The position numbers were made by a program, and so were the translations under genes. A stretch of DNA of 42,893 nucleotides, taken from the NCBI GenBank assembly GCA_026125285.1, contig JAHCLO010000046.1:1-42893 (forward strand). The letters run 5' to 3'. This stretch comes from Verrucomicrobiia bacterium. GTDB taxonomy: Bacteria; Verrucomicrobiota; Verrucomicrobiia; Limisphaerales; JADLHS01. Below are positions 34,580 to 42,893 of this stretch, piece by piece. Position 1 is the first letter of the stretch. The number at the start of each line of letters is the position of its first letter. The notes beneath the pieces are model-generated. The model worked only from the letters and a program-made list of their open reading frames with translations. It did not search any database and was not told the origin of the DNA.

Positions 34580-35247
34580 CGAACCACCTCCGGGTAGCGA
34601 CATTCCAAGGAGAAGAGCACGTTCGCCTTGCCCGCCTCCGGAGAGGATTGCAGGGTGAACTGTTTCAAAGTGACGGGGTTGGTCCTCTCCAGCAAGGTCT
34701 GAAAATAGGGATGCGCCGCCACCGCTTCCTTGTACTTGTCCACCTGATCCCCAGGGTTGGGCGAGGTGTCACTGCCATCGAGCGTGACGAGGATTCTTTC
34801 CGTGACGGTGGCAGGTTTGCCGGGCACGAGGCGGTTGTTGTTGGTGCGAGGCTTGGTTTCCTCGATGAAGGTATAGGTCTGCTGGGCGCGCAACCGGACC
34901 AACTGCACGTGGTCCACGCTGGTGTCTTGGAGGGCGTTGAGCAGGTTGCCGTTGAGAAAGCGATTGGTGGCGAGCTGGCTCAACGCGCCCAACTTCTGCT
35001 TCACGTCCGCGAGTTCTTTCTGATTGTTCACAATCTGCTGGTATTCGTTGGTCCGGGCATTGATGGAGGCTTCAATGCGGCCCAACTGGTTTCTGGCCAG
35101 CATGGCCTTGAGTTGCAGCGAACTGCTCCAGACGAGCACCAGGCAGATCAACAAGGCCGCCACCCAGATGGCGCGCTTCACCGGATCGCGGCGGCGCATT
35201 TCTTCGGCCGCTTGAGCTTCCGCAAGAAGATTGAGGCGAATGGGCAT
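34576..35247 (-). CDS. pilN: PilN-like inner-membrane protein
   Basis: This 223-residue protein begins MPIRLNLLAE, the short cytoplasmic motif by which PilN binds PilM. One membrane helix (about 26-47) is followed by a coiled coil (about 50-90) and a ferredoxin-like periplasmic region (about 95-220). It starts 14 bases after the PilM-like stop with AGGA just upstream, and overlaps the PilO-like gene by four bases. The NLL motif and topology make PilN the best call. Confidence 0.87.
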   Translation of the reverse strand: MPIRLNLLAEAQAAEEMRRRDPVKRAIWVAALLICLVLVWSSSLQLKAMLARNQLGRIEASINARTNEYQQIVNNQKELADVKQKLGALSQLATNRFLNGNLLNALQDTSVDHVQLVRLRAQQTYTFIEETKPRTNNNRLVPGKPATVTERILVTLDGSDTSPNPGDQVDKYKEAVAAHPYFQTLLERTNPVTLKQFTLQSSPEAGKANVLFSLECRYPEVVR

Positions 35248-35261
35248 AGGTCAAATCCTAG

Positions 35262-36338
35262 TCAGAGGGCGGCCAGGGCCGCACCCACCGCCACACCCAG
35301 TTGCGGGGCCACTTGATCCAGTTCGGCCGTCTGCTGCGGCGGCAGCGCAATCTCCATGAATGAAGTCGGATTCCAGGTCCGGCATTCGATTACCAGTTCG
35401 TTCTGAAGCGACTGCAAAATGGACTCAGATCGAGCCGAGCCGCCGGCGATGAAAACCCGCCCGACGGGAAGGTCCTGCTGATGTTCAAAGAAATCTATCG
35501 AAGCGCGCAACTCGCGTCCCAAGGGGACCAGCACCGAATCCAAGGCTGGTTGCACTTCCGAGGCCATGCCGACTTTGATGCCCTCGGCTTCCGCGTAGCT
35601 GATGCTCATGGCCTCGCTCAAGGCGCTCGTCATGCGGTCGCCGCCCATGCCCACCACGCGGCAGAGCATCAGTTCGCCCTCCTGCACGATGCAAATGGAG
35701 GAGCACCGGAAGCCCACATCCACCAGTGCCACCGTCTCGCGGGAAAACACATCCGGCATCGCCAGTTCAAACGCATTCACCGGACTGATCAAACCGGGGA
35801 CGATACACTCGGCGGACATTCCGGCAGCCTTCGCTCCCTCGGAATAATCATCCACGAGTTGCTTCTTGGCCCCGGCCACCAGCACGCGCTGCTTGGCCCC
35901 GCCGGCCAGCGCCCGCGCGGCTTCCGGTCCTTTGGCCCCGTTCCGCCCGGCCAGCACGTGGCAGTCGAATACGTAATTGGCCAGGTCTTGCTGGAGATAA
36001 TTCCGAGAGTTGAGCTTCAAGACCGTGCGCATGTCCTCCACGGGCAGGCGTGGCATCTCCACGTGGCGAACCAGCGCGTCGCTGACGCTCACGGTGAGGG
36101 AAACCGACTTGAAGCGGGCATCCAATGCCTGGCTGACCGTTTTCAGATGCTCGGTCAGCAGGTCAACGGAGAGAGTCTTCTCAAAAATCGGCGCGTCCAG
36201 CATGGCATAGCGGCACAAGGCGAGACTCTCGCCCCGCCGTTGCAGATGGACAGCCTTCGTAGTACGGCTGCCCAGGTCCACCGCTATCATCTGGTCTCGC
36301 CGCTTTCTTGATCCGCGTTCAAAAAATGGCAGGGCCAT
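35262..36338 (-). CDS. pilM: PilM-like actin-fold ATPase
   Basis: This 358-residue cytoplasmic protein has the PilM/FtsA actin-like fold. Phosphate 1 (residues about 17-32, MIAVDLGSRTTKAVHL), phosphate 2 (VALVDVGFRCSSICIV, near 205) and an adenosine/GGG-type region (VFIAGGSARSESIL, near 296) are seen. It is the first gene of pilM-N-O-P-secretin-NHL on the minus strand and should recruit PilN through its N-terminal peptide. Akkermansia has an FtsA/PilM-like gene (Amuc_1101) in a comparable locus. The start ATG 36338 is supported by a short polar leader (MALPFFERGSRKRRDQ). Confidence 0.88.
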   Translation of the reverse strand: MALPFFERGSRKRRDQMIAVDLGSRTTKAVHLQRRGESLALCRYAMLDAPIFEKTLSVDLLTEHLKTVSQALDARFKSVSLTVSVSDALVRHVEMPRLPVEDMRTVLKLNSRNYLQQDLANYVFDCHVLAGRNGAKGPEAARALAGGAKQRVLVAGAKKQLVDDYSEGAKAAGMSAECIVPGLISPVNAFELAMPDVFSRETVALVDVGFRCSSICIVQEGELMLCRVVGMGGDRMTSALSEAMSISYAEAEGIKVGMASEVQPALDSVLVPLGRELRASIDFFEHQQDLPVGRVFIAGGSARSESILQSLQNELVIECRTWNPTSFMEIALPPQQTAELDQVAPQLGVAVGAALAAL

Positions 36339-36612
36339 GTCCGTCTCTTATCTGGTTCGACAATTCATTGCAAGTAGCATCTGCCCCGCCGGCGGATACG
36401 CGACACACATCGCTCGCCCGGACAGATCCAACTTCTGATCGTGAACGTAATCAGCAACAGCCGCGCCATATCGCCAGCGATGGTCGGCGAGGCGGAAGAT
36501 TCATGGCCTCGGGTGTGTTTGTCGGCTGCATCCGCCCCGCTGGTTGTCCTGACTCAAGGCGCGTCTGTCTCGTTGCTGGGGCGCCGGGCGAGTTCCGCTT
36601 GGCCGGCGGACC

Positions 36613-37518
36613 TTACTTCAGCAACAGCAGGCTCGGGTCTTCTCCCGTCATCTGCTCCCGCGCTGCCTGCTCCAGAATCTTGAAGAGTGCCTCCAGCAAA
36701 ACGGTCCGCCGCCCCTGCCACAACACGCCAAACGTGACCGGCTCGAATCCGTCCAGCGGCAACAAACGCACTTGCGGATGATATTTCATTTTCGGCACGC
36801 GCACCGTGACCCCGATGCCATAGCCGTTGGCCACATAAGTCTGGACCATTTCCACGGTGCTGACTTCAATGCTGCTGAACCAATCCACTTTCAATTTGTT
36901 CAAACCCTCCTGAAACGCGCGCCGGATCGGTTCGTTGCTGGGCACGGTGATCAGGGATTCCTCGATGCGGTCACATTCCCACAACTCCTCGGCGGCGGCC
37001 AGTTTGCTGCGCTTGGGCACCAGCAACACCAGCGGCATTTTGAACAAGGGAATCACGTTGATGCCCGCCGGTGGCCGCGCCCCCAACAGACACACCGCCA
37101 GGTCAATCTCCTGCTGCTGCAGCCAGGGAAAGACCTCGGGATCATACCCCTCGCGCAGGGTCACTTTGAGTTTGGGAAACTGCCGGTGCAACTCTTGCAG
37201 GATCGGTGGCAGATGATCGCGCAACATGATCTCGGACGCCGCGATCCGCAGGTGTTGCGAAATGCCCCCGCGCAGTTTCTCCGCCATCGGCGTCAGGTTG
37301 TCGAAGAACGGTTTGATGAAATCAAACAGTTCCTTGCCTTGCGGCGTGAGCGAAAACGGCCGCCGATGAAACAAGGTCACGCCGAGGAATTCCTCCAGTT
37401 GAATGACCTGCCCGCTGATGGCCGGTTGTTGGATGCCATAAGGCATGTTGCGCACCGCCTCGCTGATGCCGCCATGCTTTGCGACGTAATAGAAAAGCTC
37501 CAGGTGATGGATGTTCAT
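36613..37518 (-). CDS. LysR-family transcriptional regulator
   Basis: This 301-residue protein has an N-terminal winged helix-turn-helix (about 1-60; HHLELFYYVAKHGGISEAVRNM, then LEEFLGVTLFHRR) and a C-terminal periplasmic-binding-like effector domain (about 90-300). The HTH contains an extra PYGIQQPAISGQVIQL segment in the recognition region, unlike the typical ASxxLxxSQPAxS of LysR proteins but still fitting the fold. It starts 57 bases after the DUF3237-like gene, in the same direction, so it may be co-transcribed with that gene. Regulated genes and effector are unknown; the pilus-like operon starts about 270 bases downstream but no binding site could be assigned. Confidence 0.88.
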   Translation of the reverse strand: MNIHHLELFYYVAKHGGISEAVRNMPYGIQQPAISGQVIQLEEFLGVTLFHRRPFSLTPQGKELFDFIKPFFDNLTPMAEKLRGGISQHLRIAASEIMLRDHLPPILQELHRQFPKLKVTLREGYDPEVFPWLQQQEIDLAVCLLGARPPAGINVIPLFKMPLVLLVPKRSKLAAAEELWECDRIEESLITVPSNEPIRRAFQEGLNKLKVDWFSSIEVSTVEMVQTYVANGYGIGVTVRVPKMKYHPQVRLLPLDGFEPVTFGVLWQGRRTVLLEALFKILEQAAREQMTGEDPSLLLLK

Positions 37519-37574
37519 ATCAATGATTCCCGCTTCGCTCAGGCCACTGTCATCGAATTACGTCCCCTCGGCAA

Positions 37575-38027
37575 TCACTGTTGGAAGGCGTCAATATGAA
37601 TCTTGCCCGTGGCGAGGTTCGCCGTGCCGACGGCCCAGATTTGGCGCGCATTTACCCACGCGTATTTTGCTGCCGCGGTGGTGAGGCGCACATTTTCCCG
37701 CAACGACACCACCGGATTGCCCGGTTGCGGCAACGCCACGCCATCGGCAGCGAGGGCAATGCGCCAACCGTCGTCCGTCTCGATGGTGGCGCGGATGTCG
37801 AGGTCAATGCGGCCGTCCGCTCGCATCACCAGATAGTCCACTCCGCGCACTGCACCAGTCAGCCGGCCAGTGGCCCGCCCCGCAAACGCCACGTCAAACC
37901 GCGCGCCCTGCGCCGGAATCGGGGTCTTGCCACCGAGGATGTCCGGCATTTGCACGCCGTAATCCGTCATGCCCGTGATGTCGAGGTCGTAGGAATAAAT
38001 GAGTTCGCCGGTCAGGTTTGGATTCAT
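37575..38027 (-). CDS. DUF3237-like protein
   Basis: This is 150 residues from ATG 38027; a longer frame to 38087 adds 20 unlikely residues. It matches the DUF3237 pattern: alternating beta strands (GELIYSYDLDITGMTDYGVQ, RFDVAFAGRATGRLTGAVRG, DYLVMRADGRIDLDIRATI) and no signal peptide. The family's function is unknown, and it may bind a small molecule. It precedes the LysR gene and may share its transcript. Confidence 0.78.
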   Translation of the reverse strand: MNPNLTGELIYSYDLDITGMTDYGVQMPDILGGKTPIPAQGARFDVAFAGRATGRLTGAVRGVDYLVMRADGRIDLDIRATIETDDGWRIALAADGVALPQPGNPVVSLRENVRLTTAAAKYAWVNARQIWAVGTANLATGKIHIDAFQQ

Positions 38028-38167
38028 GGCCGGAGTATGCCCGGAATGAAATCCCGGGCAAGGCTTGACCGCTAAACCGGCAAACACGTGATCAACCTTG
38101 GGCTGTCGCAGCCAACGTGAGTTGGCTCAAACTGAAACGGGGGATATCAGAGCAGACTCACGTCCGC

Positions 38168-38310
38168 TGCTGCAAACGATTCCCAGCGAACGGAGGCATT
38201 TTTGCAGGCTCTCCTTGAACGTACGCCTAATGCGGAACTATGCGCCGGGCGGGGCGCCCGCCGCCACAGGCGAGTCGCCTGTGCTACCCACTCATCTGTG
38301 TGGTGAGCGG
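38168..38310 (-). pseudogene. carB N-terminal-half fragment (copy A), interrupted by a palindrome
   Basis: On the minus strand this matches the carB N-terminal gene at 41850-41914 and about 41936-41953. The shared part includes GCATTTTTGCAGGCT and GAACGT. The two pieces are separated by a GC-rich palindromic insert at about 38234-38290 in place of about 21 bases. It cannot code for a useful protein. It lies immediately upstream of the toxin-antitoxin genes. Sequence match was made by eye and should be confirmed by alignment. Confidence 0.8.
38234..38290. repeat. Palindromic insert in carB copy A
   Basis: Contains GGGCGGGGCGCCCGCC and CACAGGCGAGTCGCCTGTG (9-bp arms around one base). It replaces about 21 bases present in the third carB copy. 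It belongs to no element type seen in the other two copies. Confidence 0.65.
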
Positions 38311-38379
38311 GAAGGGTGGCCGTGCGCCAGCACCTTGCGGGACTTGACGTGCATACGCCTCTGGCGTAGCGTCTCTCGC

Positions 38380-38688
38380 GTGGTCTTTGTCGAAACGCCC
38401 ACGTTCACGAAGCGCGTTCTCCAATTGATGGAGGATGAGGATTACTCAGCGTTGCAGATGTATCTGGCAAAGCATCCCGATGGTGGGAAAGTGATTCCGG
38501 GCTCGGGCGGCATGAGGAAACTCAGATGGGCCGGAAGCGGACGTGGCAAGCGCGGCGGACTGCGTGTGATTTATTACTGGTGGATTGCCAAAGATCGGAT
38601 TTCGATGCTGCTCGTTTATCCGAAGAACGGGCAGGACGATTTGAGTGCGGATCAGGTGAATCAACTTCGGAAAGCGCTGGAGATTTGA
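38380..38688 (+). CDS. RelE/HigB-type toxin of a type II toxin-antitoxin pair
   Basis: This is 102 residues from GTG 38380; the frame is open back to 38098 but that part overlaps carB copy A and has no similarity. It has the small alpha/beta RelE-like pattern (VFVETPTFTKRVLQLM, then GMRKLRWAGSGRGKRGGLRVIYYW and LLVYPKNGQDDL). RelE/HigB proteins cut mRNA at the ribosome, and this one resembles the subgroup that pairs with NadS/HigA-type antitoxins. It is followed, three bases later, by an HTH antitoxin gene, and both lie between two carB fragments. Activity is inferred from the family only. Confidence 0.85.
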   Translation: MVFVETPTFTKRVLQLMEDEDYSALQMYLAKHPDGGKVIPGSGGMRKLRWAGSGRGKRGGLRVIYYWWIAKDRISMLLVYPKNGQDDLSADQVNQLRKALEI

Positions 38689-38691
38689 ATT

Positions 38692-38982
38692 ATGAAAAAA
38701 GAACTTTTTGCTGAACTTTTGAAAAGCGTGAACGAAGCCGCCGCCATCGAACGCGGCGAAGCCAAGCCCTCGCGCAAATTCGAGGTCAAGACGGCCAATG
38801 ACGTTGTGCGGGTGCGCCACAAGCTTGGCTTGCCACAGATCAAGTTTGCCAAACTGCTCGGCATCAGTGAAGACACGCTGCAAAACTGGGAGCAAGGCCG
38901 ACGCAAGCCCGCTGGACCGGCCAAGGTGCTGCTCAAAATCGCCGCCAAACATCCGAAGATTGTGTTGGAAACGGCAGCGTGA
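38692..38982 (+). CDS. HTH antitoxin (HigA/NadS-like) of a type II toxin-antitoxin pair
   Basis: This 96-residue protein has a helical N-terminus and a Cro/C1-type helix-turn-helix (about 42-85; GLPQIKFAKLLGISEDTLQNW, EQGRRKPAGPAKVLL). It should bind and neutralise the toxin encoded three bases upstream and repress their shared promoter, as its family does. GGAG lies nine bases before its ATG at 38692. The toxin-before-antitoxin order fits the HigBA type. No operator site could be placed. Confidence 0.88.
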   Translation: MKKELFAELLKSVNEAAAIERGEAKPSRKFEVKTANDVVRVRHKLGLPQIKFAKLLGISEDTLQNWEQGRRKPAGPAKVLLKIAAKHPKIVLETAA

Positions 38983-39028
38983 CGAACGTGCGCTGGATGG
39001 CACGAAACCGAAGTTTGTTCAACACTCG

Positions 39029-39181
39029 CCCTCATCCCGGCCTTCTCCCCCGGGGAGAAGGAGAATCGTTCGCCGGTTTCTTGGAATGCCGTGAGTCGGC
39101 TATTGGCGGACGCGCATTGAGCAATCAGAAGTCGGACGATAGCTGTTCCCTCGCCTTGGGGAGAGGGTAAGGGTGAGGGAG
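39029..39181. repeat. 153-bp inverted-repeat element (CTCTCCCC-type)
   Basis: The ends 39029-39066 (CCCTCATCCC... GGGGAGAAGG) and 39146-39181 (TCGCCTTGGGGAGAGGGTAA) are imperfect inverted repeats of each other and of the dispersed type that reads 'LTLSPRRGN' or 'PHPGLLPRGEGE' when translated. It lies between the antitoxin gene and carB copy B. It is a MITE-like repeat of 153 bases without a coding region. Confidence 0.7.
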
Positions 39182-39266
39182 GTCGTGAAACAAATACTTA
39201 CAGCGCGGTCGCCATAGACTTCCGTGCCGATGCGCCAGGGTTTGCCGTCGCCGCCCAGGCCGCTGC

Positions 39267-39383
39267 GGGGAGCGCCCGCGCCCTCGCGTGCATCGGTCAA
39301 CGCCCCGCTGACCGAATCGGGCGTCGTGTGACGAGGTTTCGACGAGGGCGTCGAAACCGACACGCGGGGCGCGTGTGCTCCCC
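39267..39383. repeat. GC-rich inverted-repeat insert in carB copy B (nested)
   Basis: Arms 39267-39290 (GGGGAGCGCCCGCG...) and 39361-39383 (CACGCGGGG...CTCCCC) pair with one gap and a few mismatches. Inside is a second perfect 10-base inverted repeat, GGTTTCGACG at 39335-39344 and CGTCGAAACC at 39349-39358. Its arm also occurs, in reverse complement, at 10354-10379. Confidence 0.75.
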
Positions 39384-39432
39384 TACCTTGAACGTGCGCC
39401 TGATGGCCATCGCTTCGCCGACGCTTTTCATC

Positions 39433-39507
39433 GTAGCGGCGTCTCGGTAGAGCGCCGCAAACTGAACTGGGAGTTTTGAATGGCGGCTTTCTGCCGAAAG
39501 CCGCTAT
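39433..39507. repeat. 75-nt GTAGCGGCG palindrome in carB copy B
   Basis: Arms 39433-39458 and 39483-39507 are imperfect inverted repeats. The left arm reads GTAGCGGCGTCTCGG, the same as the element at 16-88 except for one base in the following bases. Its length of 75 nt equals the insert in the carB C-terminal half. Confidence 0.85.
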
Positions 39508-39517
39508 GCCGGCCTGC

Positions 39518-39549
<32 letters not shown>

Positions 39550-39679
39550 GGTGACGACGTAATCAATGGTCGGCTCGAGGCTCGCGGGGGTTTCGCGCGT
39601 GATGTCGTTCTTGAGTTCGTCGAGCAGGTAGCCGACGGCGAGTTTGGCGGCAATCTTTTCTGATCAAATGGCGAAGCCG

Positions 39680-40285
39680 TCATGCCTTCATCTGACGGAG
39701 ACGTTTGATCGTTTCATCGAGGAAATGCCGGAGACTACTCTCCGTTTTGCCCGCTCGGAAGAAGTCCATTTGGTCGGCCAGTTCTTTGGCAAACTCAACA
39801 CCTCCAAGTGTGGGCGGATGACCGGCCTCGCGAATCGCTTTTGCAGGCATCGCCTTGTACCAGTCACGTTCACATTTCTTCTTGCCGAGTTGCGGTCGTA
39901 TTCCGACGACTTGCACGAACGATTCGGGGTCTGCCAGGTACCAACGCTCGATATGTGGATCAGGGCATGCGATGACGGCCCGTTCGCGAAACGGATTTTC
40001 AACCTTAGATACGATTGACTCGCGAGCCTTGGTGAATCGCTGGCAGTTTGCATCAATAGCGATGAAAAGCAAATCGGGCATCGGGATGGACTGCGGAGAC
40101 CGCAGCACGCTCTTCTGATAAACAACCAATTCTTGAAGAACTCGCCCGTGCCCGCCGCGCGCAGACCGAATATGAAGATCGAGTTGTCCTCCTTCTTGCT
40201 TGGCTATTCGCGTAAGGATTGCCTTCAGGAATTCTTCATGCGCGCGATCCTCGACAAAAAGATCGGCCGTGAGGAGACTACTCAT
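39680..40285 (-). CDS. TOPRIM-like (DUF4276-type) protein, partner of an AAA ATPase
   Basis: A 201-residue protein. Near the N-terminus ADLFVEDRAHEEFL holds Glu12; LLFIAIDANC holds Asp78; later CPDPHIERWYLAD. This E...DxN pattern resembles TOPRIM-fold nucleases of the DUF4276/RloB-like group, which often accompany an AAA ATPase. The start ATG at 40285 overlaps the stop of the ATPase gene by eight bases. Metal-dependent nuclease activity is inferred from the motif pattern; the substrate is not known. It could be a defence effector, but an unrelated role cannot be excluded. Confidence 0.7.
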   Translation of the reverse strand: MSSLLTADLFVEDRAHEEFLKAILTRIAKQEGGQLDLHIRSARGGHGRVLQELVVYQKSVLRSPQSIPMPDLLFIAIDANCQRFTKARESIVSKVENPFRERAVIACPDPHIERWYLADPESFVQVVGIRPQLGKKKCERDWYKAMPAKAIREAGHPPTLGGVEFAKELADQMDFFRAGKTESSLRHFLDETIKRLRQMKA

Positions 40286-41543
40286 CTAACATCCCCCGAA
40301 GCATGAGACTCTCAAACAAACCATCTTCATTCCCGGTAGTAAGCGCCTGAGCGATTTCCCGATCCTGGAACAGCGGCCCCGTTACATCAAAACGAGCCAC
40401 ATCGCTACCTCCGGGTTTCTGTCGGACTCGGAGGAGCGCAATCTCTCTCGGTCGTTTTTCCGCTCGCCTGAGCATTGCATCGCAGAAAAGCGAAGAGTGC
40501 GTCGTCACCAAAAGTTGTCGGCCCTGCTCAAGCGCCAGCGCGCACAACAGTTCGACAATCAATTCCAGTCTGCGAGGATGCACGCCATTCTCCGGTTCTT
40601 CGAAGGCCAACAGCCCGCCACTCCATGGATTGACCGCAATTGCGCACAACGCCAATACGCGAAGCGTTCCTTCCGAAACGATGCGAGATGAGAAGTCTGT
40701 GCCTGCTTGCCTTACTTGGATGTCGAGTGTTCCCCGCCTTTTATCCAAATCCACAACCAAATCTTCCACGCTTGGGATCAACGAGCGCAGGGTGCGTTTC
40801 ACCGCCTCAAAATGCTTCGGGAATTCGCCACGCAAGCGATAGAGGAATGGCGCAATATCCTCCCCAAGTACGCCGATATCGCGAACATCGGCGGGGGGGC
40901 GCGCTGAACGCATTGCCACGCGGGGGTCCAAGTAATACGTTCTCCAGCCGGCCAATTCATTCCGGCAACGTTCGACCGGACGGTACTCTACTCCACTCAA
41001 CCTCGGATCTGAGAGAAGCGAGTGATTCAATCCTATGGGCTCCTGACGAGGGTGTGCCGGGCGGCTCTTGCGACGGATTCGGAGTTCGGCTGAACTTGAT
41101 TGATTGTCTCTACTCTGGATTTCGACCCGCTCAATTGCAGGGTTCCCCTTTGGATCGCCTCGCTTCCCCAAAACCGCCAGGTACTCGTCTTGAACCGAAA
41201 GGCCACCGCTTCCAGGCTGAATCTCCACCGCCACCCGATAGCGAAAAAGCTCTTTGCCAACAGCCAAATCCGCTTCAAGGGAGAATCGCGCAGACTCACT
41301 GCTTAGCAGAGCGGCCAGCCCGCCGTGCGGAAATGAAAACGCTTCGATCGGATAGCCGCGAATCGGTTCTGAAAGGGCGTCCGAGATTGTTCTTGTTGTG
41401 CCGATGCGGGAAAGCGCTTGGACCGCGTCCAGAACATTGGATTTCCCGGCGGCATTGGGACCAAACAGCACCGTCAGGCGCGGTAATTCAACCTCAACGT
41501 CGGAAAGGGACTTAAAGCTTTGAACTCTTAACCGTCGCAACAT
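40278..41543 (-). CDS. AAA ATPase (OLD/RecF-like, AAA_21), likely defence-module component
   Basis: A 421-residue SMC/OLD-like ATPase. Walker A GPNAAGKS is at residues 28-35, an ABC-type signature-like IVSEGTLRVLALC near 288-300, Walker B LLAFEEPE at 311-318 with EEP catalytic Glu, and H-loop VTTHS at 346-350. The family includes the ATPase parts of Gabija, PARIS and RloAB-type systems. It overlaps the downstream TOPRIM-like gene by eight bases and begins 52 bases downstream (minus strand) of the carB N-terminal gene's stop. It may hold the nuclease and sense phage or DNA ends; this is inference from family and gene pair. It lacks its own TOPRIM domain, so the two genes would be a split version. 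Confidence 0.82.
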   Translation of the reverse strand: MLRRLRVQSFKSLSDVEVELPRLTVLFGPNAAGKSNVLDAVQALSRIGTTRTISDALSEPIRGYPIEAFSFPHGGLAALLSSESARFSLEADLAVGKELFRYRVAVEIQPGSGGLSVQDEYLAVLGKRGDPKGNPAIERVEIQSRDNQSSSAELRIRRKSRPAHPRQEPIGLNHSLLSDPRLSGVEYRPVERCRNELAGWRTYYLDPRVAMRSARPPADVRDIGVLGEDIAPFLYRLRGEFPKHFEAVKRTLRSLIPSVEDLVVDLDKRRGTLDIQVRQAGTDFSSRIVSEGTLRVLALCAIAVNPWSGGLLAFEEPENGVHPRRLELIVELLCALALEQGRQLLVTTHSSLFCDAMLRRAEKRPREIALLRVRQKPGGSDVARFDVTGPLFQDREIAQALTTGNEDGLFESLMLRGMLDE

Positions 41544-41595
41544 TCTTGCGCAGGCTAAATAGCGCTCAGTGTCTTTGCAAGGAGGTATGCGGCTT

Positions 41596-42774
<1,179 letters not shown>

Positions 42775-42828
42775 TGCCGTGTTCAGGGCGGTTTGGCCGC
42801 CGAGGGTGGGGAGGAGGACGAGTTTATT

Positions 42829-42893
42829 TCGTAGCGGCGTCGAGGGCGTTCGCCGCGGTTAGCCCCAGTTATTTTGGGCGCGCAGCCGTGGCC
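42829..42893. repeat. GTAGCGGCG-type repeat interrupting the 5' end of carB copy C
   Basis: GTAGCGGCG at about 42830-42838 and CGCCGCGGTTAG at about 42851-42862 (opposite orientation within 12 bases) make a small inverted repeat; the adjacent bases to the window edge do not match CarB in any frame. The in-frame stop at 42859-42861 lies in it. The window ends here, so the far side of the insert cannot be seen. Confidence 0.6.

Noticed and set aside
38098..38379. Upstream extension of the toxin frame
   Set aside because: It runs through carB copy A and its palindromic insert; the family-like protein begins at GTG 38380.

Overview
The window is bacterial chromosome, GC-rich (by eye about 60%), densely coded, and most consistent with Verrucomicrobiota of the Pedosphaera/Limisphaerales type. 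This assignment is inferred from content: secreted HAF-repeat, RCC1-like and NHL-repeat proteins, a secreted sulfatase, C-terminal beta-sandwich tails with 'DADGDG' motifs, an Akkermansia-like PilM/N/O-secretin locus, a carbamoyl-phosphate synthase large subunit split into two genes, and many short GC-rich palindromic repeats. No rRNA, tRNA, CRISPR array, prophage, transposase or integrase was recognised.

Layout. 1-7050, mostly plus strand: a palindromic repeat, then hemN (anaerobic haem synthesis), holB (DNA polymerase III delta'), an O-antigen ligase/polymerase-like membrane protein and a secreted RCC1/HEAT protein. 7054-12400, minus strand: tyrS, a HAF-repeat secreted protein and a DEAD-box helicase with a DbpA-type tail. 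12535-16398, minus: a DUF481 outer-membrane protein, a PhoD-type phosphatase and a secreted alpha/beta hydrolase, closely spaced. 16498-25666, minus: a sensor kinase with a periplasmic substrate-binding-like domain, a FixJ-like regulator, a lone receiver protein and a small unknown protein, followed by a sulfatase and six small envelope proteins. 25623-27500, plus: carB C-terminal half, carrying an in-frame 75-nt palindrome. 27903-36338, minus: pilM, pilN, pilO, a PilP-like gene, a secretin and a very large secreted NHL/cohesin-like protein, ending in a strong intrinsic terminator. 36613-38027, minus: a DUF3237 protein and a LysR regulator.

The most unusual stretch is 38168-42893. The carB N-terminal half is present here in three co-oriented copies. 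Two are short fragments (38168-38310 and 39204-39657) broken by palindromic elements; the third (41596-42858) is nearly complete but loses its 5' end at a repeat and an in-frame stop. Between copies one and two lies a RelE/HigB-type toxin with its HTH antitoxin. Between copies two and three lies an overlapping gene pair, an AAA ATPase and a TOPRIM-like (DUF4276-type) protein, resembling split OLD/Gabija-like defence modules. I read this as an accessory island built in and around carB N-terminal sequence, with palindromic elements inserted at several points; the mechanism is not visible.

Split carB, the pilus-like operon and the kinase/sulfatase cluster are coherent units. Their roles are inferred from families and gene order; no similarity search could be run.
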